Shown here piece after piece: positions 1 to 13,281 of a stretch of 64,000 nt of DNA. Under the pieces are notes generated by a model. That model was not told the origin of the DNA. It did no database searches and saw nothing but the letters and a program-made list of their open reading frames with translations. How positions within the stretch are numbered: the first letter of the stretch is position 1; each line of letters starts with the position of its first letter. The stretch comes from Nomia melanderi. Its lineage: Eukaryota; Arthropoda; Insecta; Hymenoptera; Halictidae. The stretch is taken from contig NW_027475134.1 in NCBI RefSeq assembly GCF_051020985.1, forward strand, positions 3,162,001 through 3,226,000. The letters run 5' to 3'. Position numbers and translations under genes: made by a program.

Positions 1-2807
1 TGTGCAGCGGGGACGTCCTCGGACCGCCAGGGGCCGAGACAACGACCGTCTCATGGGGCCGGACACTCAGGGTCAGGGAAAAATCCAATATATATCTGGT
101 GATATCTCGGGTGCTATTACAGATAGCGCAATAAACGAAAGTGAATTATCTGCAGGAGGCCCTGGCGCATGAATCTGTGCAGCGGGAACGACCGCGGACC
201 ACCAGGGGCCGAGAAAACCACCGTCTCATGGGGCCGGACACTCAGGGTCAGGGAAAAATCCAATATATATCTGGTGATATCTCGGGTGCTATTAGAGATA
301 GCGCAATAAACCAAAGTGAGTTATCTGCAGGAGGCCCTGGCGCATGAATCTGTGCAGCGGGAACGACCTCGGAACACCAGGGACCGAGAAAACCACCGTC
401 TCATGGGGCCGGACACTCAGGGTCAGTGGAAAATCCAATATAGATCTGGTGATATCTCGGGTGCTATTACAGATAGCGCAATAAATCAAAGTGCATTACC
501 TGTAGGAGGCCCTGGCGCATGAATGTGTGCAGCGGGAACGACCTCGGACCACCAGGGGCCGAGAAAACCGCAGTCTCATGGGGCCGGACACTCAGGGTCA
601 GGGAAAAATCCAATATATATCTGGTGATATCTCGGGCGCTATTAGAGATAGCGCAATAAGCCAAAGGGAATTATCTGCAGGAGGCCCTGGCGCATGAATC
701 TGTGCGGCGGGAACGATCTCGGACCATCAGGGGCCGAGACATCCACCGTCTCATGGGGCCGGACACTCAGGGTCAAGGAAAAATCCAATATATATCTGGT
801 GATATCTCGGGTGCTATTACAGATAGCGCAATAAATCAAAGTGCATTGTCTGTAGGAGGCCCTGGCGCATGAATCTGTGCAGCGGGAACGACCTCGGACC
901 ACCAGGGGCCGAGAAAACGACCGTCTCATGGGGCCGGACGCTCAGGGTCAGTGAAAAATCCAATATATATCTGGTGATATCTCGGGTGCTATTACAGATA
1001 TAGCAATAAATCAAAGTGCATTGTCTGTAGGAGGCCCTGGCGCATGAATGTGTGCAACGGGAACGACCCCGGACCACCAGGGGCCGAGAAAACCACAGTC
1101 TCATGGGGCCGGACACTCAGGGTCAGGGGAAAATCCAATATAGATCTGGTGATATCTCGGGTGCTATTACAGATAGCGCAATAAATCAAAGTGCATTGTC
1201 TGTAGGAGGCCCTGGCGCATGAATCTGTGCAGCGGGAACGACCTCGGACCACCAGGGGCCGAGAAAAGCACAGTCTCATGGGGCCGGACTCTGAGGGTCA
1301 GGGTAAAATCCAATATATATCTGGTGATATCTCGGGTGCTATTATAGATAGCGCAATAAACCAAAGTGAATTATCTGCAGGAGGCCCTGGCGCATGAATC
1401 TGTGCAGCGGGAACGACCTCGGACCACCAGGGGCCGAGAAAACGACCGTCTCATGGGGCCGGACACTCAGGGTCAGTGAAAAATCCAATATATATCTGGT
1501 GATATCTCGGGTGCTATTACAGATAGCGCAATACATCAAAGTGCATTGTCTGTAGGAGGCCCTGGCGCATGAATCTGGCCAGCGGGAACGACCTCGGACC
1601 ACCAGCGGCCGAGAGAACCACCGTCTCATGGGGCCGGACACTCAGGGTCGGGGAAAAATCCAATATATATCTGGTGATATCTCGGGTGCTATTAGAGATA
1701 GCGCAATAAACCAAAGTGAATTGTCTGCAGGAGGCCCTGGTGCATGAATCTGTGCAGCGGGAACGATCTCGGACCATCAGGGGCCGAGACATCCACCGTC
1801 TCATGGGGCCGGACACTCAGGGTCAGTGAAAAATCCAATATATATCTGGTGATATCTCGGGTGCTATTAGAGATAGCGCAATAAACCAAAGTGAATTATC
1901 TGCAGGAGGCCCTGGCGCATGAATCTGTGCAACGGGAACGACCTCGGACCACCAGGGGCCGAGAAAAGCACAGTCTCATGGGGCCGGACACTCAGGGTCA
2001 GGGTAAAATCCAATATATATCTGGTGATATCTCGGGTGCTATTAGAGATAGCGCAATAAACCAAAGTGAATTATCTGCAGGAGGCCCTGGCGCATGAATC
2101 TGTGCAGCGGGAACGACCGCGGACCACCAGGGGCCGAGAAAACGACCGTCTCATGGGGCCGGACACTCAGGGTCAGTGAAAAATCCAATATATATCTGCT
2201 GATATCTCGGGTGCTATTACAGATAGCGCAATAAATCAAAGTGCATTGTCTGTAGGAGGCCCTGGCGCATGAATCTGTGCAGCGGGAACGACCTCGGACC
2301 ACCAGGGGCCGAGAAAACCACAGTCTCATGGGGCCGTACACTCAGGGTCAGGGGAAAATCCAATATATATCTGGTGATAACTCGGGTGCTATTAGAGATA
2401 GCGCAATAAACCAAAGTGAATTATCTGCAGGAGGCCCTGGCGCATGAATCTGTGCAGCGGGAACGACCTCGGATCACCAGGGGCCGAGAAAACTACCGTC
2501 TCATGGGGCCGGATACTCAGGGTCAGGGGAAAATCCAATATAGATCTGGTGATATCTCGGGTGCTATTACAGATAGCGCAATAAATCAAAGTGGATTGTC
2601 TGTAGGAGACCCTGGCGCATGAACCTGTGCAGCGGGAACGACCTCGGACCACCAGGGGCCGAGAAAACGACCGTCTCATGGGGCCGGACGCTCAGGGTCA
2701 GTGAAAAATCCAATATATATCTGGTGATATCTCGGGTGCTATTAGAGATAGCGCAATAAACCAAAGTGAATTATCTGCAGGAGTCCCTGGCGCATGAATC
2801 TGTGCAA
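1..2807. repeat. Mixed monomers, no multi-monomer block found inside
   Basis: About 16 canonical (type A) monomers, forms I and II interspersed. I see no long internal duplication. Single monomers resemble ones elsewhere: the unit around 1,780 with GAGACATCCACCG is close to units at about 5,815, 9,665 and 23,145. No gene or unique sequence is present. Confidence 0.8.
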
Positions 2808-5800
2808 CGGGAACGACCTCGGACCACCAGGGGCCGAGAAAACCACAGTCTCATGGGGCCGGACACTCAGGGTCAGGGGAAAATCCAATATAGATCTGGT
2901 GATATCTCGGGCGCTATTACAGATAGCACAATAAATCAAAGTGCATTACCTGTAGGAGGCCCTGGCGCATGAATCTGTGCAGCGGGGACGTCCTCGGACC
3001 GCCAGGGGCCAAGACAACGACCGTCTCATGGGGCCGGACACTCAGGGTCAGGGTAAAATCCAATATATATCTGGTGATAAGTCGGGTGCTATTACAGATA
3101 TCGCAATAAATCAAAGTGCATTGTCTGTAGGAGGTCCTGGCGCATGAATCTGTGCAGCGGGAACGACCTCGGACCACCAGGGGCCGAGAAAAGCACAGTC
3201 TCATGGGGCCGGACACTCAGGGTCAGGGTAAAATCCAATATATATCTGGTGATATCTCGGGTGCTATTAGAGATAGCGCAATAAACCAAAGTGAATTATC
3301 TGCAGGAGGCCCTGGCGCATGAATCTGTGCAGCGGGAACGACCTCGGACCACCAGGGCCCGAGAAAACGACCGTCTCATGGGGCCGGACAATCAGGGTCA
3401 GTGAAAAATCCAATATATATCTGCTGATATCTCGGGTGCTATTACAGATAGCGCAATAAATCAAAGTGCATTGTCTGTAGGAGGCCCTGCCGCATGAATC
3501 TGTGCAGCGGGTACGACCTCGGACCACCAGGGGCCGAAAAAACCACAGTCTCATGGGGCCGGACACTCAGGGTCAGGGTAAAATCCAATATATATCTGGT
3601 GATATCTCGGGTGCTATTACAGAGAGCGCAATAAATCAAAGTGCATTGTCTGTAGGAGGCCCTGGCGCATGAATCTGTGCAGCGGGAACGACCTCGGACC
3701 ACCAGGGGCCGAGAAAACGACCGCCTCATGGGGCCGGACCCTCAGGGTCAGTGAAAAATCCAATATATATCTGGTGATATCTCTGATGCTATTAGAGACA
3801 GCGCAATAAACCAAAGTGAATTATCTGCAGGGGGCCCTGGCGCATGAATCTGTGCAACGGGAACGACCTCGGACCACCAGGGGCCGAGAAAACCACAGTC
3901 TCATGGGGCCGGACACTCAGGGTCAGGGGAAAATCCAGTATATATCTCTTGATATCTCGGGTGCTATTACAGATAGCGCAATAAATCAAAGTGCATTGTC
4001 TGTAGGAGGCCCTGGCGCATGAATCTGTACAGCGGGAACGACCTCGGACCACCAGCGGCCGAGAAAACCACCGTCTCATGGGGCCGGACACTCAGGGTCG
4101 GGGAAAAATCCAATATATATCTGGTGATATCTCGGGTGCTATTAGAGATAGCGAAATAAACCAAAGTGAATTGTCTGCAGGAGGCCCTGGCGCATGAATC
4201 TGTGCAGCGGGAACGATCTCGGACCATCAGGGGCCGAGAAAACCACAGTCTCATGGGGCCGGACAATCAGGGTCAGGGGAAAATCCAATATATATCTGGT
4301 GATATCTCGGGTGCTATTACAGATAGAGCAATAAATCAAAGTGCATTGTCTGTAGGAGGCCCTGGCGCATGAATCTGTGCAGCGGGAACAACCTCGGACC
4401 ACCAGGGGCCGAGAAAACCACAGTCTCATGGGGCCGGACACTCACGGTCAGGGCAAAATCCAATATATATCTGGTGATATCTCGGGTGCTATTAGAGATA
4501 GCGCAATAAACCATAGTGAATTATCTGCAGGAGGCCCTGGCGCATAAATGTGTGCAGCGGGAACGACCTCGGACCACCAGGGGCCGAGAAAACCGCAGTC
4601 TCATGGGGCCGGACACTCAGGGTCAGGGAAAAATCCAATATATATCTGTTGATATCTCGAGCGCTATTAGAGATAGCGCAATAAACCAAAGTGAATTATC
4701 TGCAGGAGGCCCTGGCGCATGAATCTGTGCAGCGGGAACGACCTCGGACCACCAGGGGCCGAGAAAACCACCGTCTCATGGTGCCGGACACTCAGGGTCA
4801 GGGAAAAATCCAATATATATCTGGTGATATCTCGGGTGCTATTACAGATAGCGCAATAAATCAAATTGCATTGTCTGTAGGAGGCCCTGGCGCATAAATG
4901 TGGACAGCGGGAACGACCTCGGACCATCAGGGGCCGAGAAAACCACCGTCTCATGGGGCCGGACACTCAGGGTCAGGGGAAAATCCAATATTTATCTGGT
5001 GATATCTTGGGTGCTATGACAGATAGCGCAATAAATCAAAGTGCATTGTCTGTAGGAGGCCCTGGCGCATGAATCTGTGCAGTGGGAACGACCTCGGAAC
5101 ACCAGGGGCCGAGAAAACCACCGTCTCATGGGGCAGGACACTCAGGGTCAGTGAAAAATCCAATATATATCTGGTGATATCTCGGGTGCTATTACAGATA
5201 GCGCAATAAATCAAAGTGCATTTGTCTGTAGGAGACGCTGGCGCATGAACCTGTTCAGCGGGAACGTTCTCGGACCACCAGGGGCCGAGAAAACGACCGT
5301 CTCATGGGGCAGGACGCTCAGGGTCAGTGAAAAATCCAATATATATCTGGTGATATCTCGGGTGCTATTAGAGATAGCGCAATAAACCAAAGTGAATTAT
5401 CTGCAGGAGGCCCTGGCGCATGAATCTGTGCAACGGGAACGACCTCGGACCACCAGGGGCCGAGAAAACCACAGTCTCATGGGGCCGGATACTCAGGGTC
5501 AGGGGAAAATCCAATATAGATCTGGTGATATCTCGGGTGCTATTACAGATAGCGCAATAAATCATAGTGCATTGTCTGTAGGAGGCCCTGGCGCATGAAT
5601 CTGGCCAGCGGGAACGACCTCGGACCACCAGCGGCCGAGAAAACCACCGTCTCATGGGGCCGGACACTCAGGGTCGGGGAAAAATCCAATATATATCTGG
5701 TGATATCTCGGGTGCTATTAGAGATAGCGCAATAAACCAAAGTGAATTGTCTGCAGGAGGCCCTGGCGCATGAATCTGTGCAGCGGGAACGATCTCGGAC

Positions 5801-5895
5801 CATCAGGGGCCGAGACATCCACCGTCTCATGGGGCCGGACACTCAGGGTCAGGGAAAAATCCAATATATATCTGGTGATATCTCGGGTGCTATTA
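2808..5895 (+). repeat. HOR block L, copy 1 (3,088 bp, about 17.6 monomers)
   Basis: This stretch is repeated at 6,659-9,746 with an offset of 3,851 bp (22 monomers plus 1). Reading along both copies I found only two differences: one near 2,900/6,750 (CTGGTGAT against CTGATGAT) and one near 3,079/6,930 (GATAAGTC against GATATGTC). Both copies share many private variants, including a single-T insertion (5,221 and 9,072) that accounts for the extra base. The copies diverge abruptly outside these limits: at 2,807/6,658 (CAACGGG against CAGCGGG) and at 5,896/9,747 (ATTAGAG against ATTACAG). A recent segmental duplication within the array is the simplest reading. Confidence 0.93.
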
Positions 5896-6743
5896 GAGAT
5901 AGCGCAATAAACGAAAGTGAATTATCTGCAGGAGGCCCTGGCGCATGAATCTGTGCAGCGGGAACGACCGCGGGCCACCAGGGGCCGAGAAAACCACCGT
6001 CTCATGGGGCCGGACACTCAGGGTAAGGGAAAAATCCAATATATATCTGGTGATATCTCGGGTGCTATTAGAGATAGCGCAATAAACGAAAGTGAATTAT
6101 CTGCAGGAGGCCCTGGCGCATGAATCTGTGCAGCGGGAACGACCGCGGGCCACCAGGGGCCGAGAAAACCACCGTCTCATGGGGCCGGACACTCTGGGTC
6201 AGCGAAAAATCCAATATATATGTGGTGATATCTCGGGTGCTATTACAGATAGCGAAATAAATCATAGTGCATTGTCTGTAGGAGGCCCTGGCGCATGAAT
6301 CTGGCCAGCGGGAACGACCTCGGACCACCAGCGGCCGAGAAAACCACCGTCTCATGGGGCCGGACACTCAGGGTCAGGGAAAAATCCAATATATATCTGG
6401 TGATATCTCGGGTGCTATTAGAGATAGCGCAATAAACCAAAGTGAATTATCTGCAGGAGGCCCTGGCGCAAGAATCTGTGCAGCGGGAACGACCTCGGAC
6501 CACCAGGGGCCGAGACAACAACCGTCTCATGGGGCCGGACACTCAGGGTCAGGGAAAAATCCAATATATATCTGGTGATATCTTGGGTGCTATTAGAGAT
6601 AGCGCAATAAACCAAAGTGAGTTATCTGCAGGAGGCCCTGGCGCCTGAAGCTGGGCAGCGGGAACGACCTCGGACCACCAGGGGCCGAGAAAACCACAGT
6701 CTCATGGGGCCGGACACTCAGGGTCAGGGGAAAATCCAATATA
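5853..6743 (+). repeat. HOR block M, copy 1 (about 5 monomers)
   Basis: This block is repeated at 10,404-11,294 with an offset of 4,551 bp. Shared private variants include GTAAGGG, the CACTCTGGGTCAGCG monomer, GCGCAAGAATCTG, and the double variant GCGCCTGAAGCTGGGC. One difference was seen (GCGCATGAA near 5,945 against GCGCCTGAA). The block follows copy 1 of block L directly. Its own copy lies 700 bp further than the L offset predicts, because four extra monomers sit between L and M in the second unit. Confidence 0.9.
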
Positions 6744-9700
6744 GATCTGATGATATCTCGGGCGCTATTACAGATAGCACAATAAATCAAAGTGCATTAC
6801 CTGTAGGAGGCCCTGGCGCATGAATCTGTGCAGCGGGGACGTCCTCGGACCGCCAGGGGCCAAGACAACGACCGTCTCATGGGGCCGGACACTCAGGGTC
6901 AGGGTAAAATCCAATATATATCTGGTGATATGTCGGGTGCTATTACAGATATCGCAATAAATCAAAGTGCATTGTCTGTAGGAGGTCCTGGCGCATGAAT
7001 CTGTGCAGCGGGAACGACCTCGGACCACCAGGGGCCGAGAAAAGCACAGTCTCATGGGGCCGGACACTCAGGGTCAGGGTAAAATCCAATATATATCTGG
7101 TGATATCTCGGGTGCTATTAGAGATAGCGCAATAAACCAAAGTGAATTATCTGCAGGAGGCCCTGGCGCATGAATCTGTGCAGCGGGAACGACCTCGGAC
7201 CACCAGGGCCCGAGAAAACGACCGTCTCATGGGGCCGGACAATCAGGGTCAGTGAAAAATCCAATATATATCTGCTGATATCTCGGGTGCTATTACAGAT
7301 AGCGCAATAAATCAAAGTGCATTGTCTGTAGGAGGCCCTGCCGCATGAATCTGTGCAGCGGGTACGACCTCGGACCACCAGGGGCCGAAAAAACCACAGT
7401 CTCATGGGGCCGGACACTCAGGGTCAGGGTAAAATCCAATATATATCTGGTGATATCTCGGGTGCTATTACAGAGAGCGCAATAAATCAAAGTGCATTGT
7501 CTGTAGGAGGCCCTGGCGCATGAATCTGTGCAGCGGGAACGACCTCGGACCACCAGGGGCCGAGAAAACGACCGCCTCATGGGGCCGGACCCTCAGGGTC
7601 AGTGAAAAATCCAATATATATCTGGTGATATCTCTGATGCTATTAGAGACAGCGCAATAAACCAAAGTGAATTATCTGCAGGGGGCCCTGGCGCATGAAT
7701 CTGTGCAACGGGAACGACCTCGGACCACCAGGGGCCGAGAAAACCACAGTCTCATGGGGCCGGACACTCAGGGTCAGGGGAAAATCCAGTATATATCTCT
7801 TGATATCTCGGGTGCTATTACAGATAGCGCAATAAATCAAAGTGCATTGTCTGTAGGAGGCCCTGGCGCATGAATCTGTACAGCGGGAACGACCTCGGAC
7901 CACCAGCGGCCGAGAAAACCACCGTCTCATGGGGCCGGACACTCAGGGTCGGGGAAAAATCCAATATATATCTGGTGATATCTCGGGTGCTATTAGAGAT
8001 AGCGAAATAAACCAAAGTGAATTGTCTGCAGGAGGCCCTGGCGCATGAATCTGTGCAGCGGGAACGATCTCGGACCATCAGGGGCCGAGAAAACCACAGT
8101 CTCATGGGGCCGGACAATCAGGGTCAGGGGAAAATCCAATATATATCTGGTGATATCTCGGGTGCTATTACAGATAGAGCAATAAATCAAAGTGCATTGT
8201 CTGTAGGAGGCCCTGGCGCATGAATCTGTGCAGCGGGAACAACCTCGGACCACCAGGGGCCGAGAAAACCACAGTCTCATGGGGCCGGACACTCACGGTC
8301 AGGGCAAAATCCAATATATATCTGGTGATATCTCGGGTGCTATTAGAGATAGCGCAATAAACCATAGTGAATTATCTGCAGGAGGCCCTGGCGCATAAAT
8401 GTGTGCAGCGGGAACGACCTCGGACCACCAGGGGCCGAGAAAACCGCAGTCTCATGGGGCCGGACACTCAGGGTCAGGGAAAAATCCAATATATATCTGT
8501 TGATATCTCGAGCGCTATTAGAGATAGCGCAATAAACCAAAGTGAATTATCTGCAGGAGGCCCTGGCGCATGAATCTGTGCAGCGGGAACGACCTCGGAC
8601 CACCAGGGGCCGAGAAAACCACCGTCTCATGGTGCCGGACACTCAGGGTCAGGGAAAAATCCAATATATATCTGGTGATATCTCGGGTGCTATTACAGAT
8701 AGCGCAATAAATCAAATTGCATTGTCTGTAGGAGGCCCTGGCGCATAAATGTGGACAGCGGGAACGACCTCGGACCATCAGGGGCCGAGAAAACCACCGT
8801 CTCATGGGGCCGGACACTCAGGGTCAGGGGAAAATCCAATATTTATCTGGTGATATCTTGGGTGCTATGACAGATAGCGCAATAAATCAAAGTGCATTGT
8901 CTGTAGGAGGCCCTGGCGCATGAATCTGTGCAGTGGGAACGACCTCGGAACACCAGGGGCCGAGAAAACCACCGTCTCATGGGGCAGGACACTCAGGGTC
9001 AGTGAAAAATCCAATATATATCTGGTGATATCTCGGGTGCTATTACAGATAGCGCAATAAATCAAAGTGCATTTGTCTGTAGGAGACGCTGGCGCATGAA
9101 CCTGTTCAGCGGGAACGTTCTCGGACCACCAGGGGCCGAGAAAACGACCGTCTCATGGGGCAGGACGCTCAGGGTCAGTGAAAAATCCAATATATATCTG
9201 GTGATATCTCGGGTGCTATTAGAGATAGCGCAATAAACCAAAGTGAATTATCTGCAGGAGGCCCTGGCGCATGAATCTGTGCAACGGGAACGACCTCGGA
9301 CCACCAGGGGCCGAGAAAACCACAGTCTCATGGGGCCGGATACTCAGGGTCAGGGGAAAATCCAATATAGATCTGGTGATATCTCGGGTGCTATTACAGA
9401 TAGCGCAATAAATCATAGTGCATTGTCTGTAGGAGGCCCTGGCGCATGAATCTGGCCAGCGGGAACGACCTCGGACCACCAGCGGCCGAGAAAACCACCG
9501 TCTCATGGGGCCGGACACTCAGGGTCGGGGAAAAATCCAATATATATCTGGTGATATCTCGGGTGCTATTAGAGATAGCGCAATAAACCAAAGTGAATTG
9601 TCTGCAGGAGGCCCTGGCGCATGAATCTGTGCAGCGGGAACGATCTCGGACCATCAGGGGCCGAGACATCCACCGTCTCATGGGGCCGGACACTCAGGGT

Positions 9701-9746
9701 CAGGGAAAAATCCAATATATATCTGGTGATATCTCGGGTGCTATTA
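6659..9746 (+). repeat. HOR block L, copy 2
   Basis: Nearly exact copy of 2,808-5,895 (offset 3,851 bp, two differences seen), including the T insertion at 9,072. It overlaps the end of block M copy 1 at its left edge. This fits a tandem duplication of an L+M unit of 22 monomers in which the junction formed inside a monomer. Confidence 0.93.
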
Positions 9747-10403
9747 CAGATAGCGCAATAGATCAAAGTGCATTGTCTGTAGGAGGCCCTGGCGCATGAA
9801 TCTGTGCAGCGGGAACGACCTCGGACCACCAGGGGCCGAGAAAACCACAGTCTCATGGGGCCGGACACTCAGGGTCAGGGAAAAATCCAATATATATCTG
9901 GTGATATCTCGGGTGCTATTAGAGATAACGCAATAAATCAAAGTGCATTGTCTGTAGGAGGCCCTGGCGCATGAATCTGTGCAGCGGGAACGACCTCGGA
10001 CCACCAGGGGCCGTGAAAACCACAGTCTCATGGGGCCGGACACTCAGGGTCAGGAGAAAATCCAATATATATCTGGTGATATCTCGGGTGCTATTAAAGA
10101 TAGCGCAATAAACTAAAGTGAATTATCTGCAGGAGGCCCTGGCGCATGAATGTGTGCAGCGGGAACGACCTCGGACCACCAGGGGCCGAGAAAACCGCAG
10201 TCTCATGGGGCCGGACACTCAGGGTCAGGGAAAAATCCAATAAATATCTGGTGATATCTCGGGCGCTATTAGAGATAGCGCAATAAGCCAAAGGGAATTA
10301 TCTGCAGGAGGCCCTGGCGCATGCATCTGTGCAGCGGGAACGACCTAGGACCACCAGGGACCGAGAAAACCACCGTCTCATGGGGCCGGACACTCAGGGT
10401 AAG
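9747..10403 (+). repeat. Four-monomer insertion in the second 22-mer unit
   Basis: This segment separates block L copy 2 from block M copy 2 and is absent between L and M in the first unit. It makes the second unit 26 rather than 22 monomers long. Its last monomers carry the combination GAATGTGTGCAG, AACCGCAGTCTC, AAGCCAAAGGG and CGACCTAGGACC. The same run recurs near 21,645-21,900 and 24,095-24,360, so the insert probably came from that monomer lineage. Confidence 0.75.
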
Positions 10404-11294
10404 GGAAAAATCCAATATATATCTGGTGATATCTCGGGTGCTATTAGAGATAGCGCAATAAACGAAAGTGAATTATCTGCAGGAGGCCCTGGCGCCTGAA
10501 TCTGTGCAGCGGGAACGACCGCGGGCCACCAGGGGCCGAGAAAACCACCGTCTCATGGGGCCGGACACTCAGGGTAAGGGAAAAATCCAATATATATCTG
10601 GTGATATCTCGGGTGCTATTAGAGATAGCGCAATAAACGAAAGTGAATTATCTGCAGGAGGCCCTGGCGCATGAATCTGTGCAGCGGGAACGACCGCGGG
10701 CCACCAGGGGCCGAGAAAACCACCGTCTCATGGGGCCGGACACTCTGGGTCAGCGAAAAATCCAATATATATGTGGTGATATCTCGGGTGCTATTACAGA
10801 TAGCGAAATAAATCATAGTGCATTGTCTGTAGGAGGCCCTGGCGCATGAATCTGGCCAGCGGGAACGACCTCGGACCACCAGCGGCCGAGAAAACCACCG
10901 TCTCATGGGGCCGGACACTCAGGGTCAGGGAAAAATCCAATATATATCTGGTGATATCTCGGGTGCTATTAGAGATAGCGCAATAAACCAAAGTGAATTA
11001 TCTGCAGGAGGCCCTGGCGCAAGAATCTGTGCAGCGGGAACGACCTCGGACCACCAGGGGCCGAGACAACAACCGTCTCATGGGGCCGGACACTCAGGGT
11101 CAGGGAAAAATCCAATATATATCTGGTGATATCTTGGGTGCTATTAGAGATAGCGCAATAAACCAAAGTGAGTTATCTGCAGGAGGCCCTGGCGCCTGAA
11201 GCTGGGCAGCGGGAACGACCTCGGACCACCAGGGGCCGAGAAAACCACAGTCTCATGGGGCCGGACACTCAGGGTCAGGGGAAAATCCAATATA
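10404..11294 (+). repeat. HOR block M, copy 2
   Basis: Copy of 5,853-6,743 at offset 4,551 bp, ending where ATAGATCTG (6,744) differs from ATATATCTG (11,295). It carries the same private changes as copy 1, including GCGCAAGAATCTG near 11,030. Confidence 0.9.
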
Positions 11295-11954
11295 TATCTG
11301 GTGATATCTCGGGTGCTATTAGAGATAGCGCAATAAATGATAGTGAATTATCTGCAGGAGGCCCTGGCGCATGAATGTGTGCAGCGGGAACGACCTCGGA
11401 CCACCAGGAGCCGAGAAAACCGCAGTCTCATGGGGCCAGACACTCAGGGTCAGGGAAAAATCCAATATATATCTGTTGATATCCCGGGCGCTATTAGAGA
11501 TATCGCAATAAACCAAAGTGAATTATCTGCAGGAGGCCCTGGCGCATGAATCTGTGCAGCGGGAACGACCTCGGACCACCAGGGGCCGAGAAAACCACCG
11601 TCTCATGGGGCCGGACACTCCGGGTCAGGGAAAAATCCAATATATATCTGGTGATATCTCGGGTGCTATTACAGATAGCGCAATAAGTCAAAGTGCATTG
11701 TCTGTAGGAGGCCCTGGCGCATGAATCTGTGAAGCGGCAACGACCTCGGACCACCAGGGGCCGAGAAAACCGCAGTCTCATGGGGCCGGACACTCAGGGT
11801 CAGGGAATAATCCAATATATATCTGGTGATATCTCGGGTGCTATTACAGATAGCGCAATAAGTCAAAGTGCATTGTCTGTAGGAGGCCCTGGCGCATGAA
11901 TCTGTGAAGCGGCAACGACCTCGGACCACCAGGGGCCGAAAAAACCACAGTCTC
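11295..11954 (+). repeat. Mixed monomers including a single-monomer duplication
   Basis: Two adjacent monomers near 11,640-11,915 share the unusual string AAGTCAAAGTGC followed by GTGAAGCGGCAACG. This indicates a recent duplication of one 175 bp unit. The equivalent position in the following 9-mer copy (about 13,431-13,480) has this variant only once. Confidence 0.7.
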
Positions 11955-13192
11955 ATGGGGCCGGACACTCAGGGTCAGGGGAAAATCCAGTATATATCTG
12001 TTGATATCTCGGGTGCTATTAGAGATAGCGCAATAAACCAAAGTGAATTATCTGCAGGAGGCCCTGGCGCATGAATCTGTCCAACGGTAACGACCTCGGA
12101 CCACCAGGGGTCGAAAAAACAACAGTCTCATGGGGCCGGACACTCAGGGTCAGGGAAAAATCCAATATATATCTGGTGATATCTCGGGTGCTATTACAGA
12201 TAGCGCAATAAATCAAAGTGCATTGTCTGTAGGAGGCCCTGGCGCATGAATCTGTGCACCGGGAACGACCTCGGACCACCAGGGGCCGAGAAAACCACAG
12301 TCTCATGGGGCGGACACTCAGGGTCAGGGGAAAATCCAATATATGTCTGGTGATATCTCGGGTGCTATTAAAGATAGCGCAATAAGCCAAAGGGAATTAT
12401 CTGCAGGAGGCCCTGGCGCATGCATCTGTGCAGCGGGAACGACCTAGGACCACCAGGGGCCGAGAAAACCACCGTCTCATGGGGCCGGACACTCAGGGTA
12501 AGGGAAAAATCCAATATATATCTGGTGATATCTCGGGTGCTATTCGAGATAGCGCAATAAACGAAAGTGAATTATCTGCAGGAGGCCCTGGCGCATGAAT
12601 CTGTGCAGCGGGAACGACCGCGGACCACCAGGGGCCGAGAAAACCACCGTCTCTTGGGGCCGGACACTCAGGGTCAGGGAAAAATCCAATATATATCTGG
12701 TGATATCTCGGGTGCTATTAGAGATAGCGCAATAAACCAATGTGAGTCATCTGCAGGAGGCCCTGGCGCCTGAAGCTGTGCAGCGCGAACGACCTCGGAC
12801 CACCAGGGGCCGAGAAAACCACCGTCTCATGGGGCCGGACACTCTGGGTCAGCGAAAAATCCAATATATATGTGGTGATATCTCGGGTGCTATTACAGAT
12901 AGCGCAATAAATCAAAGTGCATTGTCTGTAGGAGGCCCTGGCGCATGAATCTGTGCAGCGGGAACGACCTCGGACCACCAGGGGCCGATAAAACTACAGT
13001 CTCATGCGGCCGGACACTCAGGGTCTGGGGAAAATCCAATATATATCTGGTGATATCTCCGGTCCTATTACAGATAGCGAAATAAATCAAAGTGCATTGT
13101 CTGTAGGAGGCCCTGGCGCATGAATCTGTGCAGCGGGAACGACCTCGGACCACCAGAGGCCGAGGAAACCACAGTCTCATGGGGCCGGACAC
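11955..13192 (+). repeat. 9-mer HOR P, copy 1
   Basis: Repeated at 13,529-14,766 with an offset of 1,574 bp, i.e. nine monomers minus one base. Both copies share a single-C deletion (GGGGCGGACA at 12,307 and 13,881), the variant GGTCGAAAAAAC, the run CGACCTAGGACC, and the change ATTCGAGATAGC. A few differences exist, for example GTGCACCGGG against GTGCAGCGGG near 12,257/13,831 and CCGCGGACC against CCATGGACC near 12,618/14,192. So this copy pair is somewhat older than block L. The copies diverge after 13,192/14,766. Confidence 0.88.
12197..12230 (+). repeat. Form II haplotype block (example)
   Basis: The same five positions carry C at 12,197 (ATTACAG), T at 12,213 (AAATC), C at 12,221 (GTGCATT), G at 12,225 (ATTGTCTG) and T at 12,230 (CTGTAGG, no CTGCAG site). 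Spacings between the sites are identical to form I (16, 8, 4 and 5 bp). Left of about 49 kb the five sites mostly travel together. To the right, mixed combinations are common, which points to exchange inside this block. Confidence 0.85.
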
Positions 13193-13245
13193 TCAGGGTC
13201 AGGGAAAAATCCAATATATATCTGTTGATATCCCGGGCGCTATTA

Positions 13246-13281
13246 GAGATAGCGCAATAAACCAAAGTGAATTATCTGCAG
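13246..13281 (+). repeat. Form I haplotype block (example)
   Basis: Five linked diagnostic bases define form I: G at 13,246 (ATTAGAG), C at 13,262 (AAACC), A at 13,270 (GTGAATT), A at 13,274 (ATTATCTG) and C at 13,279 (CTGCAGG, creating a CTGCAG site). The combination recurs in roughly half of the monomers of the left part of the array, intermixed with form II without strict alternation. It is the same stretch as form II, not a separate element. Confidence 0.85.

Noticed and set aside
1..5000. Regular dimeric alternation of form I and form II monomers
   Set aside because: Runs such as II-II-II (about 817-1,200) and I-I-I (about 1,692-2,100) break any strict alternation.
6740..6755. Hammerhead ribozyme core (CTGATGA), known from some animal satellites
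   Set aside because: CTGATGA was noticed in only one monomer, by a single base change. No matching GAAA and stem arrangement follows at the expected spacing.
2808..9746. Assembly duplication artefact as the explanation of the nearly identical 3.1 kb blocks
   Set aside because: It cannot be excluded from sequence alone. But the copies differ at some bases, and their surroundings differ (four extra monomers after copy 2), which favours a real event. Read depth and spanning reads would decide.
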